From NCBI RefSeq assembly GCF_001307295.1, contig NZ_CP012701.1:132953-196952 (forward strand): a DNA stretch of 64,000 bases, read 5' to 3'. The DNA is from Sphingopyxis macrogoltabida. GTDB lineage: Bacteria > Pseudomonadota > Alphaproteobacteria > Sphingomonadales > Sphingomonadaceae. The stretch's first letter is position 1, and every line of letters begins with the position of its first letter. The position numbers and the translations under genes were made by a program. Shown here in pieces: positions 44,212-53,802 of this stretch. The notes under the pieces are model-generated. The model did not search any database and had not been told where the DNA came from. It saw only the letters and a program-made list of their open reading frames with translations.

Positions 44212-45459
44212 TCAGCGTAACGCTCGTTTGGACAGTATCCCCCGCAGCAGAAAGAATATGACCACGGCCAACGTAGCCCACAGCCAGTAGGCAAGCGGAA
44301 CAAACACCGCGAGGCCTGCGCACCCGGCAAGTCCAGCCCAGCTGATCCAGCGCGGGAACAGACGGTGCGCGGGAGGCAGTCGCAAGGCCGACAGGTTGGT
44401 CACAGCATAATAGATCAGCACGGTTACCGCGCTGAACGTCCAGGCTACCCGCACATCACCGATGAGGCAGAGGCCCGCGATCCCAAGCGAAACTGCAACA
44501 ATGGCAGCAACAGGTTGATCCCCCCGTAGCCCCGCCAGAGCCGAAGGCGCATCGCCGCGCCTCCCCATCGCCAGCACCACGCGCGACAGGCCGAGCAGCA
44601 GGTTGAGCAGCACCCCTGCCATGGCGACCAGCGCCGCCACCGCCACTGCAAGCGCCAGACCGGGATAGCCGATGGCAAGAGCTGCGGCCTCAAGCACTGT
44701 CGCTGCTTCGGTCTCGCCCAACGGCACGCGGGCCAGCACCCATCCAATGCCAAGGTAAAGTAGGCTGGTAGCCACGATCGTTACGGCGATGGCTGGCGGG
44801 ATGGTGCGCGCCGGATCGCGCACCTCCTCGGCCAGCGTCGCAACCCGGCCGTAGCCAGTGAAAGCGACGAACAGCAGCGCGCTGGCATGCAGGAAGGTGT
44901 CGGCACCCACGTTACCGGCAGCGAAGTCCGGTGCCACGCCCGGCGCAATGCTACCGCTGACAATCAATGCCACCAGCACCAGCACCACGAAGCCAACGAT
45001 CGCGGCATTGAGCCAGTTCGCCCGTCGTAGTCCGGCCAGCACCAAGGCGGTGAGCAAGGCGACCAATGCAATGGCTACGGGCACGCGCGGGATCACCGTC
45101 GGGGTGAGCGCATCGCAATAGGCAGCAAAGGCCAACGCCGCCGTCGCCGCCGAAGCCCCCTTCGCCATGAGGAACGCAAGGCCCGCCAGAAAGCCCGCAG
45201 AGGGCGACAAATAGACATGACCATATTCGTAGGTGCCACCTGCGCGCGGATGGCTTGCGGCAAGCTGCGCGCTCGACAGCGCGTTGCATCCAGCCAAAGC
45301 CGCCGCCAGCAGGATCGCAGGCAGCACCCATGCGCCGATCATGGTCTCAGCCAGCGCAATGCTGACGAACACGCCTGAACCCAGCATCGACCCGAGCCCG
45401 AGCAGCACGGTTCCGGTCAGGCCAATATCTCGCTTCAGGTTGGAACTTTCCTTGACCAT
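44212..45459 (-). CDS. APC-family amino acid permease
   Basis: A 415-aa inner-membrane transporter with about 12 hydrophobic helices. The first helix has the APC signature GLTGTVLLGLGSMLGSGVFVSIA and helix 3 RAGGTYEYGHVYLSP. Substrate probably an amino acid or amine; not determinable. Divergent from the PAP2-like gene 36 bp away. Confidence 0.88.
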   Translation of the reverse strand: MVKESSNLKRDIGLTGTVLLGLGSMLGSGVFVSIALAETMIGAWVLPAILLAAALAGCNALSSAQLAASHPRAGGTYEYGHVYLSPSAGFLAGLAFLMAKGASAATAALAFAAYCDALTPTVIPRVPVAIALVALLTALVLAGLRRANWLNAAIVGFVVLVLVALIVSGSIAPGVAPDFAAGNVGADTFLHASALLFVAFTGYGRVATLAEEVRDPARTIPPAIAVTIVATSLLYLGIGWVLARVPLGETEAATVLEAAALAIGYPGLALAVAVAALVAMAGVLLNLLLGLSRVVLAMGRRGDAPSALAGLRGDQPVAAIVAVSLGIAGLCLIGDVRVAWTFSAVTVLIYYAVTNLSALRLPPAHRLFPRWISWAGLAGCAGLAVFVPLAYWLWATLAVVIFFLLRGILSKRALR

Positions 45460-45495
45460 TCATTCCTCCGTGCCGAAGGGTGCGCCGTAGAAGCC

Positions 45496-46110
45496 ATGCG
45501 CATAGCTGTCACCCTCACCCTGTCTGCCCTCGTCTTGGGCGCAGCTTGCCTAGAAGTGCTGGGACCGTTGCCGGGGGATGTTGCCGTGACCCTCGCTTTG
45601 CAATCGGCCTTCGGTGCTTCGCCGCAATGGGCTGAATGGCTGACCGATACGGCCAAGCCGCCGCTGGTGGTTGCAACAATAGTAGTTGGTGCGGGGTTAG
45701 CGTGGCTGATCGCGGGCTGGCGTGCCGCATTGGGGGTGCCGCTGGCTTTCGGGTTTGGCTGGCTCATGGACAAGGCTGCGCGCGCGCTGATCTTCGCCCC
45801 GCGTCCTGCGGCCGATGTCGTCGAGGTCGCCAGCGCGAGCAGTTCCAGCGGCCTGCCATCAACGTTCGGATTGGTTTTTGGCGGCGTCTTTGGGGTTGGG
45901 CTTATGGCTCGGGCCAAACGATGGGACACGGCTTCGCTGCAAGTCCTCGCCGCATTTCTGATCATCACAGGAGCGGCGGCAAGGGTTGTGTTGGGCGGGC
46001 ATTGGGCAAGCCAGATGCTTGTATCGGTCTTGCTCGGTTTGGCATCTGCTGCAGCCGCTTATTGTGCGACAACACGTATTCCACGTCGCGGCCGATCAAA
46101 CTTTCCCTGA
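45496..46110 (+). CDS. PAP2-like membrane protein with altered active site
   Basis: A 204-aa protein with about five to six hydrophobic helices. PAP2 motifs are present but changed: RALIFAPRP (Lys to Arg in KX6RP), GLPSTF in place of PSGH, and ARVVLGGHWASQ where the nucleophile His is kept and the final Asp is Gln. It may be a non-enzymatic relative or act on a different substrate. It reads toward the ars operon. Confidence 0.65.
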   Translation: MRIAVTLTLSALVLGAACLEVLGPLPGDVAVTLALQSAFGASPQWAEWLTDTAKPPLVVATIVVGAGLAWLIAGWRAALGVPLAFGFGWLMDKAARALIFAPRPAADVVEVASASSSSGLPSTFGLVFGGVFGVGLMARAKRWDTASLQVLAAFLIITGAAARVVLGGHWASQMLVSVLLGLASAAAAYCATTRIPRRGRSNFP

Positions 46111-46245
46111 GTGTCAGGAAAGGCGGCAAGTTGAGAGTTTCGGCTGCTGGTGAATAGCCCTTTGAAGCTGCCGGTTGAGTTGCGGTATCGCACATCGGCC
46201 CCGCTCATGACCCGAGATGGTTGGCACCCTGTCTGTCTGAAACTC

Positions 46246-47004
46246 TCAGCCTGCGATAATTCCGGCCTTGTCTGCGGGTGTTTCAACCGGCAGATCTTTC
46301 TCGACCCGCTCGGAATAGCGATCAACCAGCACTTCGGCGTGCGGGCGCAAAAGCACAGTGAAACGCACCAGTTCCTCCATCACGTCGACGATGCGGTCGT
46401 AGTAAGCGGAAGGCTTCATCCGCCCGGCTTCGTCAAATTCCTCGTAAGCTTTGGCGACCGAGGATTGGTTGGGGATTGTCACCATCCGCATCCACCGGCC
46501 CAGCACCCGCAAGGTGTTCACGGTGTTGAAGCTCTGCGATCCGGCGTTGACCTGCATCACCGCGAGGGTGCGGCCCTGCGTCGGACGCAGGCCCTTGTAG
46601 GCGAGTGGCAGGTGGTCGATCTGCGCCTTCATGATCCCGGTGATGGTGCCATGGCGTTCGGGGCTGCACCAAACCTGCGCTTCGGACCACAGCGAATGCT
46701 CGCGCAGTTCGTGCACCGCCGGGTGATCGTCGCCGCGCACCTGATCAGGCAATGGAAGGTCTGACGGATCGAAGATGCGCGTTTCGCAGCCAAAAAATTG
46801 TAGCAAGCGCGCCGCCTCCTCCACCGCGAGACGGGAGAAGGATCGCTCCCGCAGCGATCCGTAGAGCAGCAAAATACGCGGCGGCGGGTCGATGGCGCCT
46901 AACCCGCTCGCCGGATCGCGATGCAGGTATTCCGGACGCAGCGCCGGCAGGTGATCAGGATCGGGTAAGGCGCGCAGGCGGGTCATCGATGGGCTTTCGG
47001 TCAT
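46246..47004 (-). CDS. arsH: ArsH, NADPH-dependent FMN reductase
   Basis: A 252-aa flavoprotein that oxidises trivalent organoarsenicals. FMN loop [21 protein letters not shown] and the ArsH segment [23 protein letters not shown] are clear. It overlaps acr3 as ATGA and ends the operon arsR-arsC2-arsC-acr3-arsH. Confidence 0.95.
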   Translation of the reverse strand: MTESPSMTRLRALPDPDHLPALRPEYLHRDPASGLGAIDPPPRILLLYGSLRERSFSRLAVEEAARLLQFFGCETRIFDPSDLPLPDQVRGDDHPAVHELREHSLWSEAQVWCSPERHGTITGIMKAQIDHLPLAYKGLRPTQGRTLAVMQVNAGSQSFNTVNTLRVLGRWMRMVTIPNQSSVAKAYEEFDEAGRMKPSAYYDRIVDVMEELVRFTVLLRPHAEVLVDRYSERVEKDLPVETPADKAGIIAG

Positions 47005-48071
47005 GCAGCGGGGAAACGGTCGCGCGTGCGATTGGCGAAGGCGACCAGCGACAACATCACCGGCACTTCGACCAGCACGCCGACGACCGTCGCCAGCGCC
47101 GCCCCGCTCGACAGCCCGAACAGGCCGATGGCGACTGCCACGGCCAGTTCGAAGAAGTTGGAGGTGCCGATCAGCGCGCAGGGTGCAGCGATATTGTGCG
47201 GCACCTTCCACGCCATCGCCGCGGCATAGGCGACCGCGAAGATGCCATAGGACTGGATGATGATCGGGATTGCGATCAGCACGATCAGCAGCGGGTTGGA
47301 CACAATCGTGCCCGCCTGAAACGCGAACAACAGCACCACCGTGGCCAGCAGGCCAATGATCGACCACGGCTTCAGCCGCGCGCTAAAGGCGTCCACCGCA
47401 GCCTCATCGCCGCCATGCGACGCGATCACCCGGCTCCGCATGATGGCCCCTGCCACCAGTGGCACGACGACATAAAGCACCACCGACAGCAGCAGCGTAT
47501 CCCACGGCACCACAATGTCGGTCACGCCCAGCAGCAGCGCTACGATGGGTGCAAAGGCGACGATCATCACCAGATCATTCACCGATACCTGCACCAGGGT
47601 GTAGGCCGGGTCGCCCTTGGTCATCTGCGACCAGACGAACACCATCGCGGTGCAGGGCGCCGTGCCCAGCAGGATAAGGCCCGCGATGTATTGATCGGCA
47701 TCGCCCTCGCTCATCAGCCCGGCATAGAGGTAATCGAAGAACAACACCGCCAGCGCTGCCATGGTGAACGGCTTGACCAGCCAATTGACCACCAGCGTGA
47801 TCACCAAACCCTTGGGCTTGCGGCCGATGTCCTTGATGCTGCCGAAATCGACGCCGACCATCATCGGGAAGATCATCGCCCAGATCAGCACTGCGACCAC
47901 GAGATTGACCGAAGCGTATTCGAGCCCCGCCAGCACCCCGACCGCATCTGGCGCGACGAGCCCGAGGCCAAGCCCCGCCAGAATGGCGAGCAGCACCCAG
48001 ACCGACAGGTAGCGTTCGAATGTGCCCAGCGGCGAAGCAGCCGGCGAAGGATTGGCGAAGGTCTGGTTCAT
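47001..48071 (-). CDS. acr3: ACR3-family arsenite efflux transporter
   Basis: A 356-aa inner-membrane arsenite(III) exporter with ten hydrophobic helices. The conserved cysteine of helix 4 is in [14 protein letters not shown]. The start [10 protein letters not shown] lies four bases inside the end of arsC. A standard length for the family. Confidence 0.95.
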   Translation of the reverse strand: MNQTFANPSPAASPLGTFERYLSVWVLLAILAGLGLGLVAPDAVGVLAGLEYASVNLVVAVLIWAMIFPMMVGVDFGSIKDIGRKPKGLVITLVVNWLVKPFTMAALAVLFFDYLYAGLMSEGDADQYIAGLILLGTAPCTAMVFVWSQMTKGDPAYTLVQVSVNDLVMIVAFAPIVALLLGVTDIVVPWDTLLLSVVLYVVVPLVAGAIMRSRVIASHGGDEAAVDAFSARLKPWSIIGLLATVVLLFAFQAGTIVSNPLLIVLIAIPIIIQSYGIFAVAYAAAMAWKVPHNIAAPCALIGTSNFFELAVAVAIGLFGLSSGAALATVVGVLVEVPVMLSLVAFANRTRDRFPAA

Positions 48072-48496
48072 TTCACGCGCTGCCCAGATGCATCGACAAC
48101 CTGTTCGCCGTCTTCCTTGACGAACGCTCCGCGCTGATCGGCGGGGATCAGGTCGAGCACCTCTTCCGACGGACGGCACAGCTTCACGCCCAGCGGCGAT
48201 ATCACCAGCGGGCGGTTGATCAGGATCGGATGCGCCATCATCGCATCGATCAGCTGAGCATCGGTGAGCGCAGGATCATCCAGCCCCAGCTCGGCAAACG
48301 GCGTGCCCTTTTCGCGCAGCAGGGCGCGGGGCGAAATGCCGGCACGATCGATCAGGCTTTCCAGCAGCGCGCGCGAAGGCGGGGTCTTGAGGTATTCCAC
48401 CACATGTGGCTCGATCCCGGCATTGCGGATCATCGCCAGCGTGTTGCGCGACGTGCCGCATTCGGGGTTGTGATAGATGACGATGTCAGTGCTCAT
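48068..48496 (-). CDS. arsC: Arsenate reductase, glutaredoxin-dependent type
   Basis: A 142-aa enzyme reducing arsenate to arsenite with glutathione and glutaredoxin. HNPECGTSR holds the HX3CX3R site; INRPLV and LCRPSE supply the other arginines. Overlaps both neighbours by four bases. Confidence 0.95.
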   Translation of the reverse strand: MSTDIVIYHNPECGTSRNTLAMIRNAGIEPHVVEYLKTPPSRALLESLIDRAGISPRALLREKGTPFAELGLDDPALTDAQLIDAMMAHPILINRPLVISPLGVKLCRPSEEVLDLIPADQRGAFVKEDGEQVVDASGQRVK

Positions 48497-49014
48497 TGGG
48501 TGTCCTTTGCCCTAGCGCTGGCGCCTTCCTCGCGCCCGATTTCAGCAAGCTTGCCGCGCATCGCCATCTCGTCGATGCTCTTAATCGGCAGCATCAGGAA
48601 CAGCTCGATCCGGCGCTTGAGATAGGTCAGCGCCTCCAGAAACGCCTTGCGCTGGCCTTCGCCTTCGACCGCGGCGGGATCTTCCACGCCCCAATGCGCG
48701 GTGATCGCCTTGCCGGGAAAGACCGGGCAGCTTTCGCCTGCGGCATTGTCGCACACGGTGAAGATGAAATCGAACTCGGGCGCGCCGGGCCGCGTGAATT
48801 CGTTCCAGCTTTTCGAGCGCAGGCCATCGGTCGCAAAGCCGAACCCGCCCAGCACTTCGATTGCCATGGGATGGACACCACCCTTGGGCTGGCTGCCGGC
48901 GCTATATGCGGCAAAGCGGCCTTCACCCAGCTTGTTCATCAGCGCTTCGCCCAAAATCGATCGGGCGGAATTGCCGGTGCACAGGAACAGCACATTGTAG
49001 ACCTTGTCAGTCAT
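48493..49014 (-). CDS. arsC: Arsenate reductase, low-molecular-weight phosphatase type
   Basis: A 173-aa protein with the CX5R loop LCTGNSARSILGEAL and a second cysteine pair region FTVCDNAAGESCPVFPG. It belongs to the LMW-phosphatase-like group, often fused to or following arsR. Start MTDKVYNV by family length. So the operon holds two unrelated arsenate reductases. Confidence 0.93.
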   Translation of the reverse strand: MTDKVYNVLFLCTGNSARSILGEALMNKLGEGRFAAYSAGSQPKGGVHPMAIEVLGGFGFATDGLRSKSWNEFTRPGAPEFDFIFTVCDNAAGESCPVFPGKAITAHWGVEDPAAVEGEGQRKAFLEALTYLKRRIELFLMLPIKSIDEMAMRGKLAEIGREEGASARAKDTQ

Positions 49015-49043
49015 TCGAACCTCGGTTGCAGGCTGGTTGAGAG

Positions 49044-49415
49044 TTACGGTTTGCAGGCCGTGATTTCGGAGAAGTCGGCGCACAGGCGCGGGTCACCCTG
49101 GCAGCAATCTTCCATCAGGAAGCCGAGCAGGCTTCGCATTCCGGCATAGTCGGCACGGTAACGGATCACGCGGCTTTCGCGTTCAGATGTGGCAAGGCCG
49201 GCCCGTTCCAGATTGGCGAGGTGATGCGACATCGTGGACGGAGGAACCCCGCAGCCTTGCGCGATTTCGCCGGCCATCATCCCGTCTGGTCCGGCTTTCA
49301 CCAGCATGCGGAATACGGTCAGCCGCGTTTCATGGCCAAGCGCCTGAAGCGCATCGACAGCCCAGACCTGTTCGCCTTGCATCATCCGAATCCATGTTTG
49401 CTTTGAACTTGTCAT
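49044..49415 (-). CDS. arsR: ArsR-family repressor
   Basis: A 123-aa winged-helix repressor (ALGHETRLTVFRMLV, GVPPSTMSHHLANLERAGL). The arsenic-binding cysteines are not in helix 3 but near the C terminus, CCQGDPRLC (about 102-110), as in the Acidithiobacillus/type-2 ArsR proteins. Ten codons later another ATG could be used. It leads the ars operon. Confidence 0.93.
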   Translation of the reverse strand: MTSSKQTWIRMMQGEQVWAVDALQALGHETRLTVFRMLVKAGPDGMMAGEIAQGCGVPPSTMSHHLANLERAGLATSERESRVIRYRADYAGMRSLLGFLMEDCCQGDPRLCADFSEITACKP

Positions 49416-49442
49416 AAAGCGCCTGTAGGGCCGTGCAATCTA

Positions 49443-49464
49443 TATTTCCGCTATCATCGAAATA
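49443..49464. promoter_or_regulatory. Dyad operator between arsR and the phosphatase gene
   Basis: TATTTC-N10-GAAATA (49443-49448/49459-49464) lies in the 63-bp gap between the divergent genes, so ArsR could control both. It overlaps the leader of the phosphatase gene. Confidence 0.55.
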
Positions 49465-49478
49465 AGGATGTGCCGCCT

Positions 49479-50963
49479 ATGTCCCGCCCGCTCCTGACTG
49501 CCACCTTCTGCTTGTCGGCTCTGCTGACCGTCCCTGCGCTTGCGCAGCAAGCATCCAGCACGGCGGATTACCGCGCGCAGGGCGAAGCCGAACTGGCAGA
49601 CCGTCTTGCAGCTGAGGAGCGGCCCGATCAGGCGCGCAATGTGATCATCTTCATTGGCGACGGGATGGGCGTATCGACCCTTACGGCGGCCCGTATTCTG
49701 GCGGGCCAGACTGCGGGCGTTGACGGCGAATCCTTTGTCACGGCAATGGATCGGCTTGATCACACCGCGCTGGTAAAAACCTATTCGCACGATGGGCAGG
49801 TGTCCGACAGCGCTCCCACTGCAACCGCCATCCTGTCAGGGGTCAAAGCGCGCAACGGCGTCATTGGTGTGGGGCCTGAAGCGATCCTGGATGATTGCGC
49901 ATCCGGCCTGGCCAACACTGTCCCCTCGGTGCTCGGTCTCGCGCAGGAGGCAGGTTATGCCACCGGGATTGTGACGACGACGAAGATCACCCACGCCACC
50001 CCTGCGGCAGGCTATGCGCATTCGTCGCAGCGCGATTGGGAAGCCGATGCCGATATGCCTGCCGAAGCGATCGCCCAGGGTTGCCCCGACATTGCACGCC
50101 AGCTGGTCGAAGGTCCGGTTGGTCAGCGGCTTGACGTGGTGCTCGGCGGAGGGCGCAGCGCCTTCCTGCCTACCAGCGCTGCCGATCCCGAATATTCCGG
50201 CCGCACCGGCAGCCGCAAGGACGGCCGCGATCTGATCGCTGAATGGCAGCGCAGCCATACAGGCGGCACCTTCGTGTGGAACGCGGCGCAGCTTGCCAGC
50301 TACGATCCGGCCAGCGGTCAGCCCCTGCTCGGCTTGTTCGAGCCCAGCCACATGCAATACGAAGCCGACCGTGCAGCCGATACCGGCGGCGAGCCTTCGC
50401 TGGCGGACATGGTCGAATTGTCGATCCGGCGGCTTTCAGGGAAGGACGGCGGCTATGTGCTGCTGGTTGAAGGCGGACGGATCGATCACGCCCACCACGG
50501 CGGCAATGCCTACCGCGCGCTGACCGATGCGGCGGCGCTCGATGCAGCGGTGGCCCGCGCAATGAGTCTGGTTGATCTTGATGAGACGTTGATCGTCACG
50601 ACCGCCGATCACAGCCACACCCTGACTATCAGCGGCTATCCCCAGCGCGGCAATCCGATCCTCGGCACGGTGGCGTTCGGCGAGCCGGTGAAAGCCCGTG
50701 ACGGCAAGGGCTACACAACGCTCGGCTATGCCAACGGGCCGGGCGCCGTCGCCGGTGAACGCGCCGATCCGGCGGCGCAGGATACCGCTGCCCTGGATTA
50801 CCGCCAGCAGGCAACCGTGCCGCTGTCGGGCGAAACCCATGCCGGGGAAGACGTCGCCGTGCGTGCATCCGGTCCGGGTGCAAATCTGTTCCGCGGGACG
50901 ATGGAGCAGCAGACCATCTTTTACATCGTCAAGCGGGCGCTGTTTGGCGATAAGCCCAAGTGA
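49479..50963 (+). CDS. Alkaline phosphatase, PhoA superfamily
   Basis: A 494-aa exported phosphomonoesterase. Signal peptide MSRPLLTATFCLSALLTVPALAQ. Metal site FIGDGMG, nucleophile Ser in DSAPTATAI, DHAHHGG and TADHSHT with metal-binding His. Divergent from the ars operon and behind a shared dyad; it may raise phosphate supply under arsenate stress. The ATG is used; a GTG three codons earlier is also possible. Confidence 0.9.
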   Translation: MSRPLLTATFCLSALLTVPALAQQASSTADYRAQGEAELADRLAAEERPDQARNVIIFIGDGMGVSTLTAARILAGQTAGVDGESFVTAMDRLDHTALVKTYSHDGQVSDSAPTATAILSGVKARNGVIGVGPEAILDDCASGLANTVPSVLGLAQEAGYATGIVTTTKITHATPAAGYAHSSQRDWEADADMPAEAIAQGCPDIARQLVEGPVGQRLDVVLGGGRSAFLPTSAADPEYSGRTGSRKDGRDLIAEWQRSHTGGTFVWNAAQLASYDPASGQPLLGLFEPSHMQYEADRAADTGGEPSLADMVELSIRRLSGKDGGYVLLVEGGRIDHAHHGGNAYRALTDAAALDAAVARAMSLVDLDETLIVTTADHSHTLTISGYPQRGNPILGTVAFGEPVKARDGKGYTTLGYANGPGAVAGERADPAAQDTAALDYRQQATVPLSGETHAGEDVAVRASGPGANLFRGTMEQQTIFYIVKRALFGDKPK

Positions 50964-51012
50964 CAGCATAAGATCGCGCCCGGCGCGCCATTTGATTTGC
51001 GTCAGACCGCAT

Positions 51013-51516
51013 ATGCGGGTCATCGCATATCCACCCGCTTTTGCCGCAGCACAGGCGGCCTATCCGGGGCTGGACGTGCGCCGGGTGCTGCTGCCGGGCA
51101 AGGAAAGCCCGGAGTTGCAACCGCACGGCGATTACAGAGCAGTGCTGGTGCGCCCGCGCGCCAACGCGGTGTGGGTCGATCCGGCAACAACCAAGGTGCT
51201 GCTGACCACTGACGGGCGCGACATGAAACTACACCAGCGCATTGGCGAGATGGCCGATCCGCTGCATTTCGGCGATTTCGGCGGGTATTGGACAAAGGTT
51301 CCGTGGTTCCTGTTTGGTCTGCTGCTGACCGGCCTTTCGCTATCCGGCGCAACCATCTATTCCCTGCGTATTGCCCGCGACTGCGGCGGCGAGGCACGGC
51401 TGGCGCAGTCCCTAGCCGGCATGTGGTGCGATCTGCCGCGCTGGAGTTGGGTATCGGCGGCCCTGATCGCAATTGGCTTTGCTCTGCTGCCCGCGTTGAT
51501 CTGGCAACTGACCTAG
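51013..51516 (+). pseudogene. PepSY-associated membrane protein, 5'-truncated
   Basis: The 167 codons match the C-terminal part of PepSY-TM proteins (about 380-500 aa when full): LLTTDGRDMKLHQRIGEMADPLHFGDFGGYWTKVPWFLFGLLLTG then a last helix ALIAIGFALLPALI. The N-terminal helices are missing; upstream is the end of the phosphatase gene. Probably a deletion remnant, although the ATG could still start a short protein. Confidence 0.6.
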
Positions 51517-51722
51517 TCTTCGCAATCGTTGGGCCGAGCAGCCCCCTTGATGCGTGTGGGAAGCGAATGGCAACAATGGGGTCGGAAACTGAATGGCAGA
51601 TTTTTCTCGGCGAAGGCAGCTTCCTGCCGTTCAGCTTATGACGACGGAACCAGCCAGGCAGCTTCTACGGGTTTTTCACCAGCAGCCGACATTCCGAAAA
51701 CGACCCCAAGGCGGCCGTTCCG

Positions 51723-52100
51723 TTAAGGCTCTGCCTGCTGATAGTTGGATGCTTCGCTGGCTTTCACCTCGTAACCCGACGGTGTAAGCACGAGATCGCG
51801 TGCCAGTGGGATTGTGCCACTGGGCATAACCGGCAATGAGGCGCTTGCGGGCCATACCTTTTTGATGTGTTCCACCAGTGTCTCGCGAAATCTGGCGGAA
51901 CGATCTTGGTCTTCACCTCTGCGGAAAAAAATCCAGACACGGCCAACATGGTCTTCGTGGTCCATGGCCGAGGCGATAACTTCCTCATCATCACCTCGCC
52001 ACACTGAGGCATTTAGGGTGATGAGTGACACTTGGGAGCTGACCTCAAGTTCGCCCTTAGTGGCGGCATCCACATGAAAGTCTTCTGCCTCGGCAACCTC
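51723..52100 (-). pseudogene. Lipoprotein gene, 3' part (split by IS256-family element)
   Basis: C-terminal 124 codons (EAEDFHVDAATKGELEVSSQ...ASNYQQAEP). Joined with 53523-53674 at the 8-bp repeat the frame reads LLAEVAEAEDFHVDA and gives a 173-aa lipoprotein. No known family. Confidence 0.85.
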
Positions 52101-52150
52101 GGTCGCGTCCGTCAAGGTGGTGTAATTTCGGCTGTGGCCGTGGGCCATCG

Positions 52151-53365
52151 TCAGGCGGCTTTGGCGGTGATGTGTAGGGGCTGATTTTCCTCCTCGATCA
52201 TGGGTTGGTTGAGTTCGGCCATGCCTTCGATCTGCATGTATCGGTGCTGGAGCTGCCACTCGTCGTTCTGCTCCATCAGCACAGCCCCGACGAGGCGGAT
52301 GATGCTGTCTTCGTTCGGGAAGATTCCGACGACGTCGGCGCGGCGCTTGACCTCCTTGTTGAGCCGCTCGAGCGGATTGGTTGAGTGTAACTTCGTGCGG
52401 TGCTGGGTGGGGAAGCCGGTGTAGGCGAGCACGTCGGTTTCGGCCTCGTCCATGCAGGCGCCGAGCTTGGGCCAACGGGTGCGCAACTGGTCGGCGACCT
52501 GTCGCCAGACCTGCGTTGCGCTTTTCTGATCGGGCTGCAGGAAGACCTGGCGGATCGCGGCGGCGACGACAGTGTTCTGGCCCTTGGGCACATAGGACAG
52601 GGCATTGCGCATGAAGTGCACCCGGCAGCGCTGCCAGGTGGCGCCCATGACGCGGGTGATCGCGCCCTTGAGGCCCTCGTGAGCATCGGAGATGACCAGC
52701 TTCACGCCGGTAAGACCGCGCCGAACAAGGTCCTTCAGGAAGTCGGACCAGAAGACCTCCGCTTCCGAGGGGCCGATATGCAGGCCGACGATCTCGCGCC
52801 GGCCCTCGGTGTTGACGGCCATGGCGATTATTGCGGCAACGCTGATGATCCGCCCGCCTTCGCGTACCTTGAGATAGGTGGCATCGAGCCAGAGATACGG
52901 CCATTCGCCGGTGAGCGGGCGTTTCAGAAAGGCATGGACGCGCTCGTCAATGTCCTTGCAAAGCTTGGAGACGGTGGACTTGGAGATGCCGGTCATGCCC
53001 ATGGCCTGGACGAGTTCATCGACCCGCCGGGTGCTGACCCCGCCGATCCACGCTTCCTGGATCACCGCAACCAGCGCTTTCTCGACCATCTTGCGGGGCT
53101 CAAGGAAGCCCGGAAAATAGGACCCAGCACGCAGCTTGGGGATTTTCAGGTTCAGCGTGCCTACCCGGGTATCCAGCGAACGGTCGCGATAGCCGTTGCG
53201 CCAGGTCGCGCGCTCGCTGCTGCGTTCGTGGCGACCCGCGCCGATCAGGCCATCAACGTCGGCCTCCATGATCAGCTGCAGCACGTTCTCGGCGATGGTG
53301 CGCAAAAAATCCGGTTGGCCGCCCTTTGCAGCCAGCTCTTCGATCAGTAATCTGTCCTCGGTCAT
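52151..53365 (-). CDS. IS256-family transposase (copy 2)
   Basis: 404 aa, translated sequence identical to copy 1, with the same DDE residues and the same GAGGAG ribosome site. The identity shows that the two insertions are recent or kept alike by gene conversion. Confidence 0.95.
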   Translation of the reverse strand: MTEDRLLIEELAAKGGQPDFLRTIAENVLQLIMEADVDGLIGAGRHERSSERATWRNGYRDRSLDTRVGTLNLKIPKLRAGSYFPGFLEPRKMVEKALVAVIQEAWIGGVSTRRVDELVQAMGMTGISKSTVSKLCKDIDERVHAFLKRPLTGEWPYLWLDATYLKVREGGRIISVAAIIAMAVNTEGRREIVGLHIGPSEAEVFWSDFLKDLVRRGLTGVKLVISDAHEGLKGAITRVMGATWQRCRVHFMRNALSYVPKGQNTVVAAAIRQVFLQPDQKSATQVWRQVADQLRTRWPKLGACMDEAETDVLAYTGFPTQHRTKLHSTNPLERLNKEVKRRADVVGIFPNEDSIIRLVGAVLMEQNDEWQLQHRYMQIEGMAELNQPMIEEENQPLHITAKAA

Positions 53366-53443
53366 CGGGAACTCCTCTTCGTCACGGTTGAAGTGTGCAA
53401 ACTCCACCATAACGATGAACCCGGTGGCCACCAGCGACGCCGC

Positions 53444-53475
53444 ATTCCGGGGTGGGGCATGCCCCACCCCGGAAT
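53444..53475. repeat. 32-bp perfect palindrome in the IS256 copy 2 leader
   Basis: Same palindrome as at 10071-10102. Confidence 0.9.
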
Positions 53476-53522
53476 ACACCATCGCCTACACCGGAAATTA
53501 CACCACGAGCGCGGACGCTAAC

Positions 53523-53674
53523 GCAACCTCCGCCAGCAAAGCCAAGAACTTTTGCTTATCCGCTTCAGTTGGGAGGGGGACTTCATAGGCAGCAACTGTC
53601 CGAGCACTCTCAGGTTGAGCAACGGGTCCACAAGCGGCGAGTGCACACAGCAATAGGGAGAAAATGCGAGGCAT
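53523..53674 (-). pseudogene. Lipoprotein gene, 5' part
   Basis: Encodes a lipoprotein signal peptide with lipobox (MPRIFSLLLCALAACGPVAQ; LAAC) and the first part of the mature protein, ending LLAEVA at the insertion. Start at MPRIF, with another ATG three codons upstream. Confidence 0.85.
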
Positions 53675-53802
53675 CGAGGGCATCTTGCAGGGATTAATCT
53701 ATCTCGGCAATGTCTGATTCCCACCCAATTGTTGCCGGTTCGGTGATCTTCGGACTTCGACAAAAGCGGCCATCGGAGCTTGCCCGACGGCCGCAATTAT
53801 TG

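Larger units (their letters stand above)
52101..53522 (-). mobile_element. IS256-family insertion sequence, copy 2
   Basis: 1422 bp, same ends and same sequence as copy 1 at 8728-10149, same orientation. Flanked by the 8-bp direct repeat GCAACCTC (52093-52100 and 53523-53530). Contains the transposase gene and the 32-bp palindrome. Confidence 0.95.

Noticed and set aside
43849-44220. Open frames between the ParB-like gene and the permease gene
   Set aside because: They cross the ParB leader and the hairpin at 44131 and lack protein-like composition.
46752-48137. 461-codon plus-strand open frame across arsH/acr3
   Set aside because: His/Gln/Arg-rich mirror of the acr3 coding strand.
8719-53530. 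Reading the two IS256 copies as the ends of one composite transposon
   Set aside because: Each copy has its own distinct target repeat on both sides, which shows two separate insertions.
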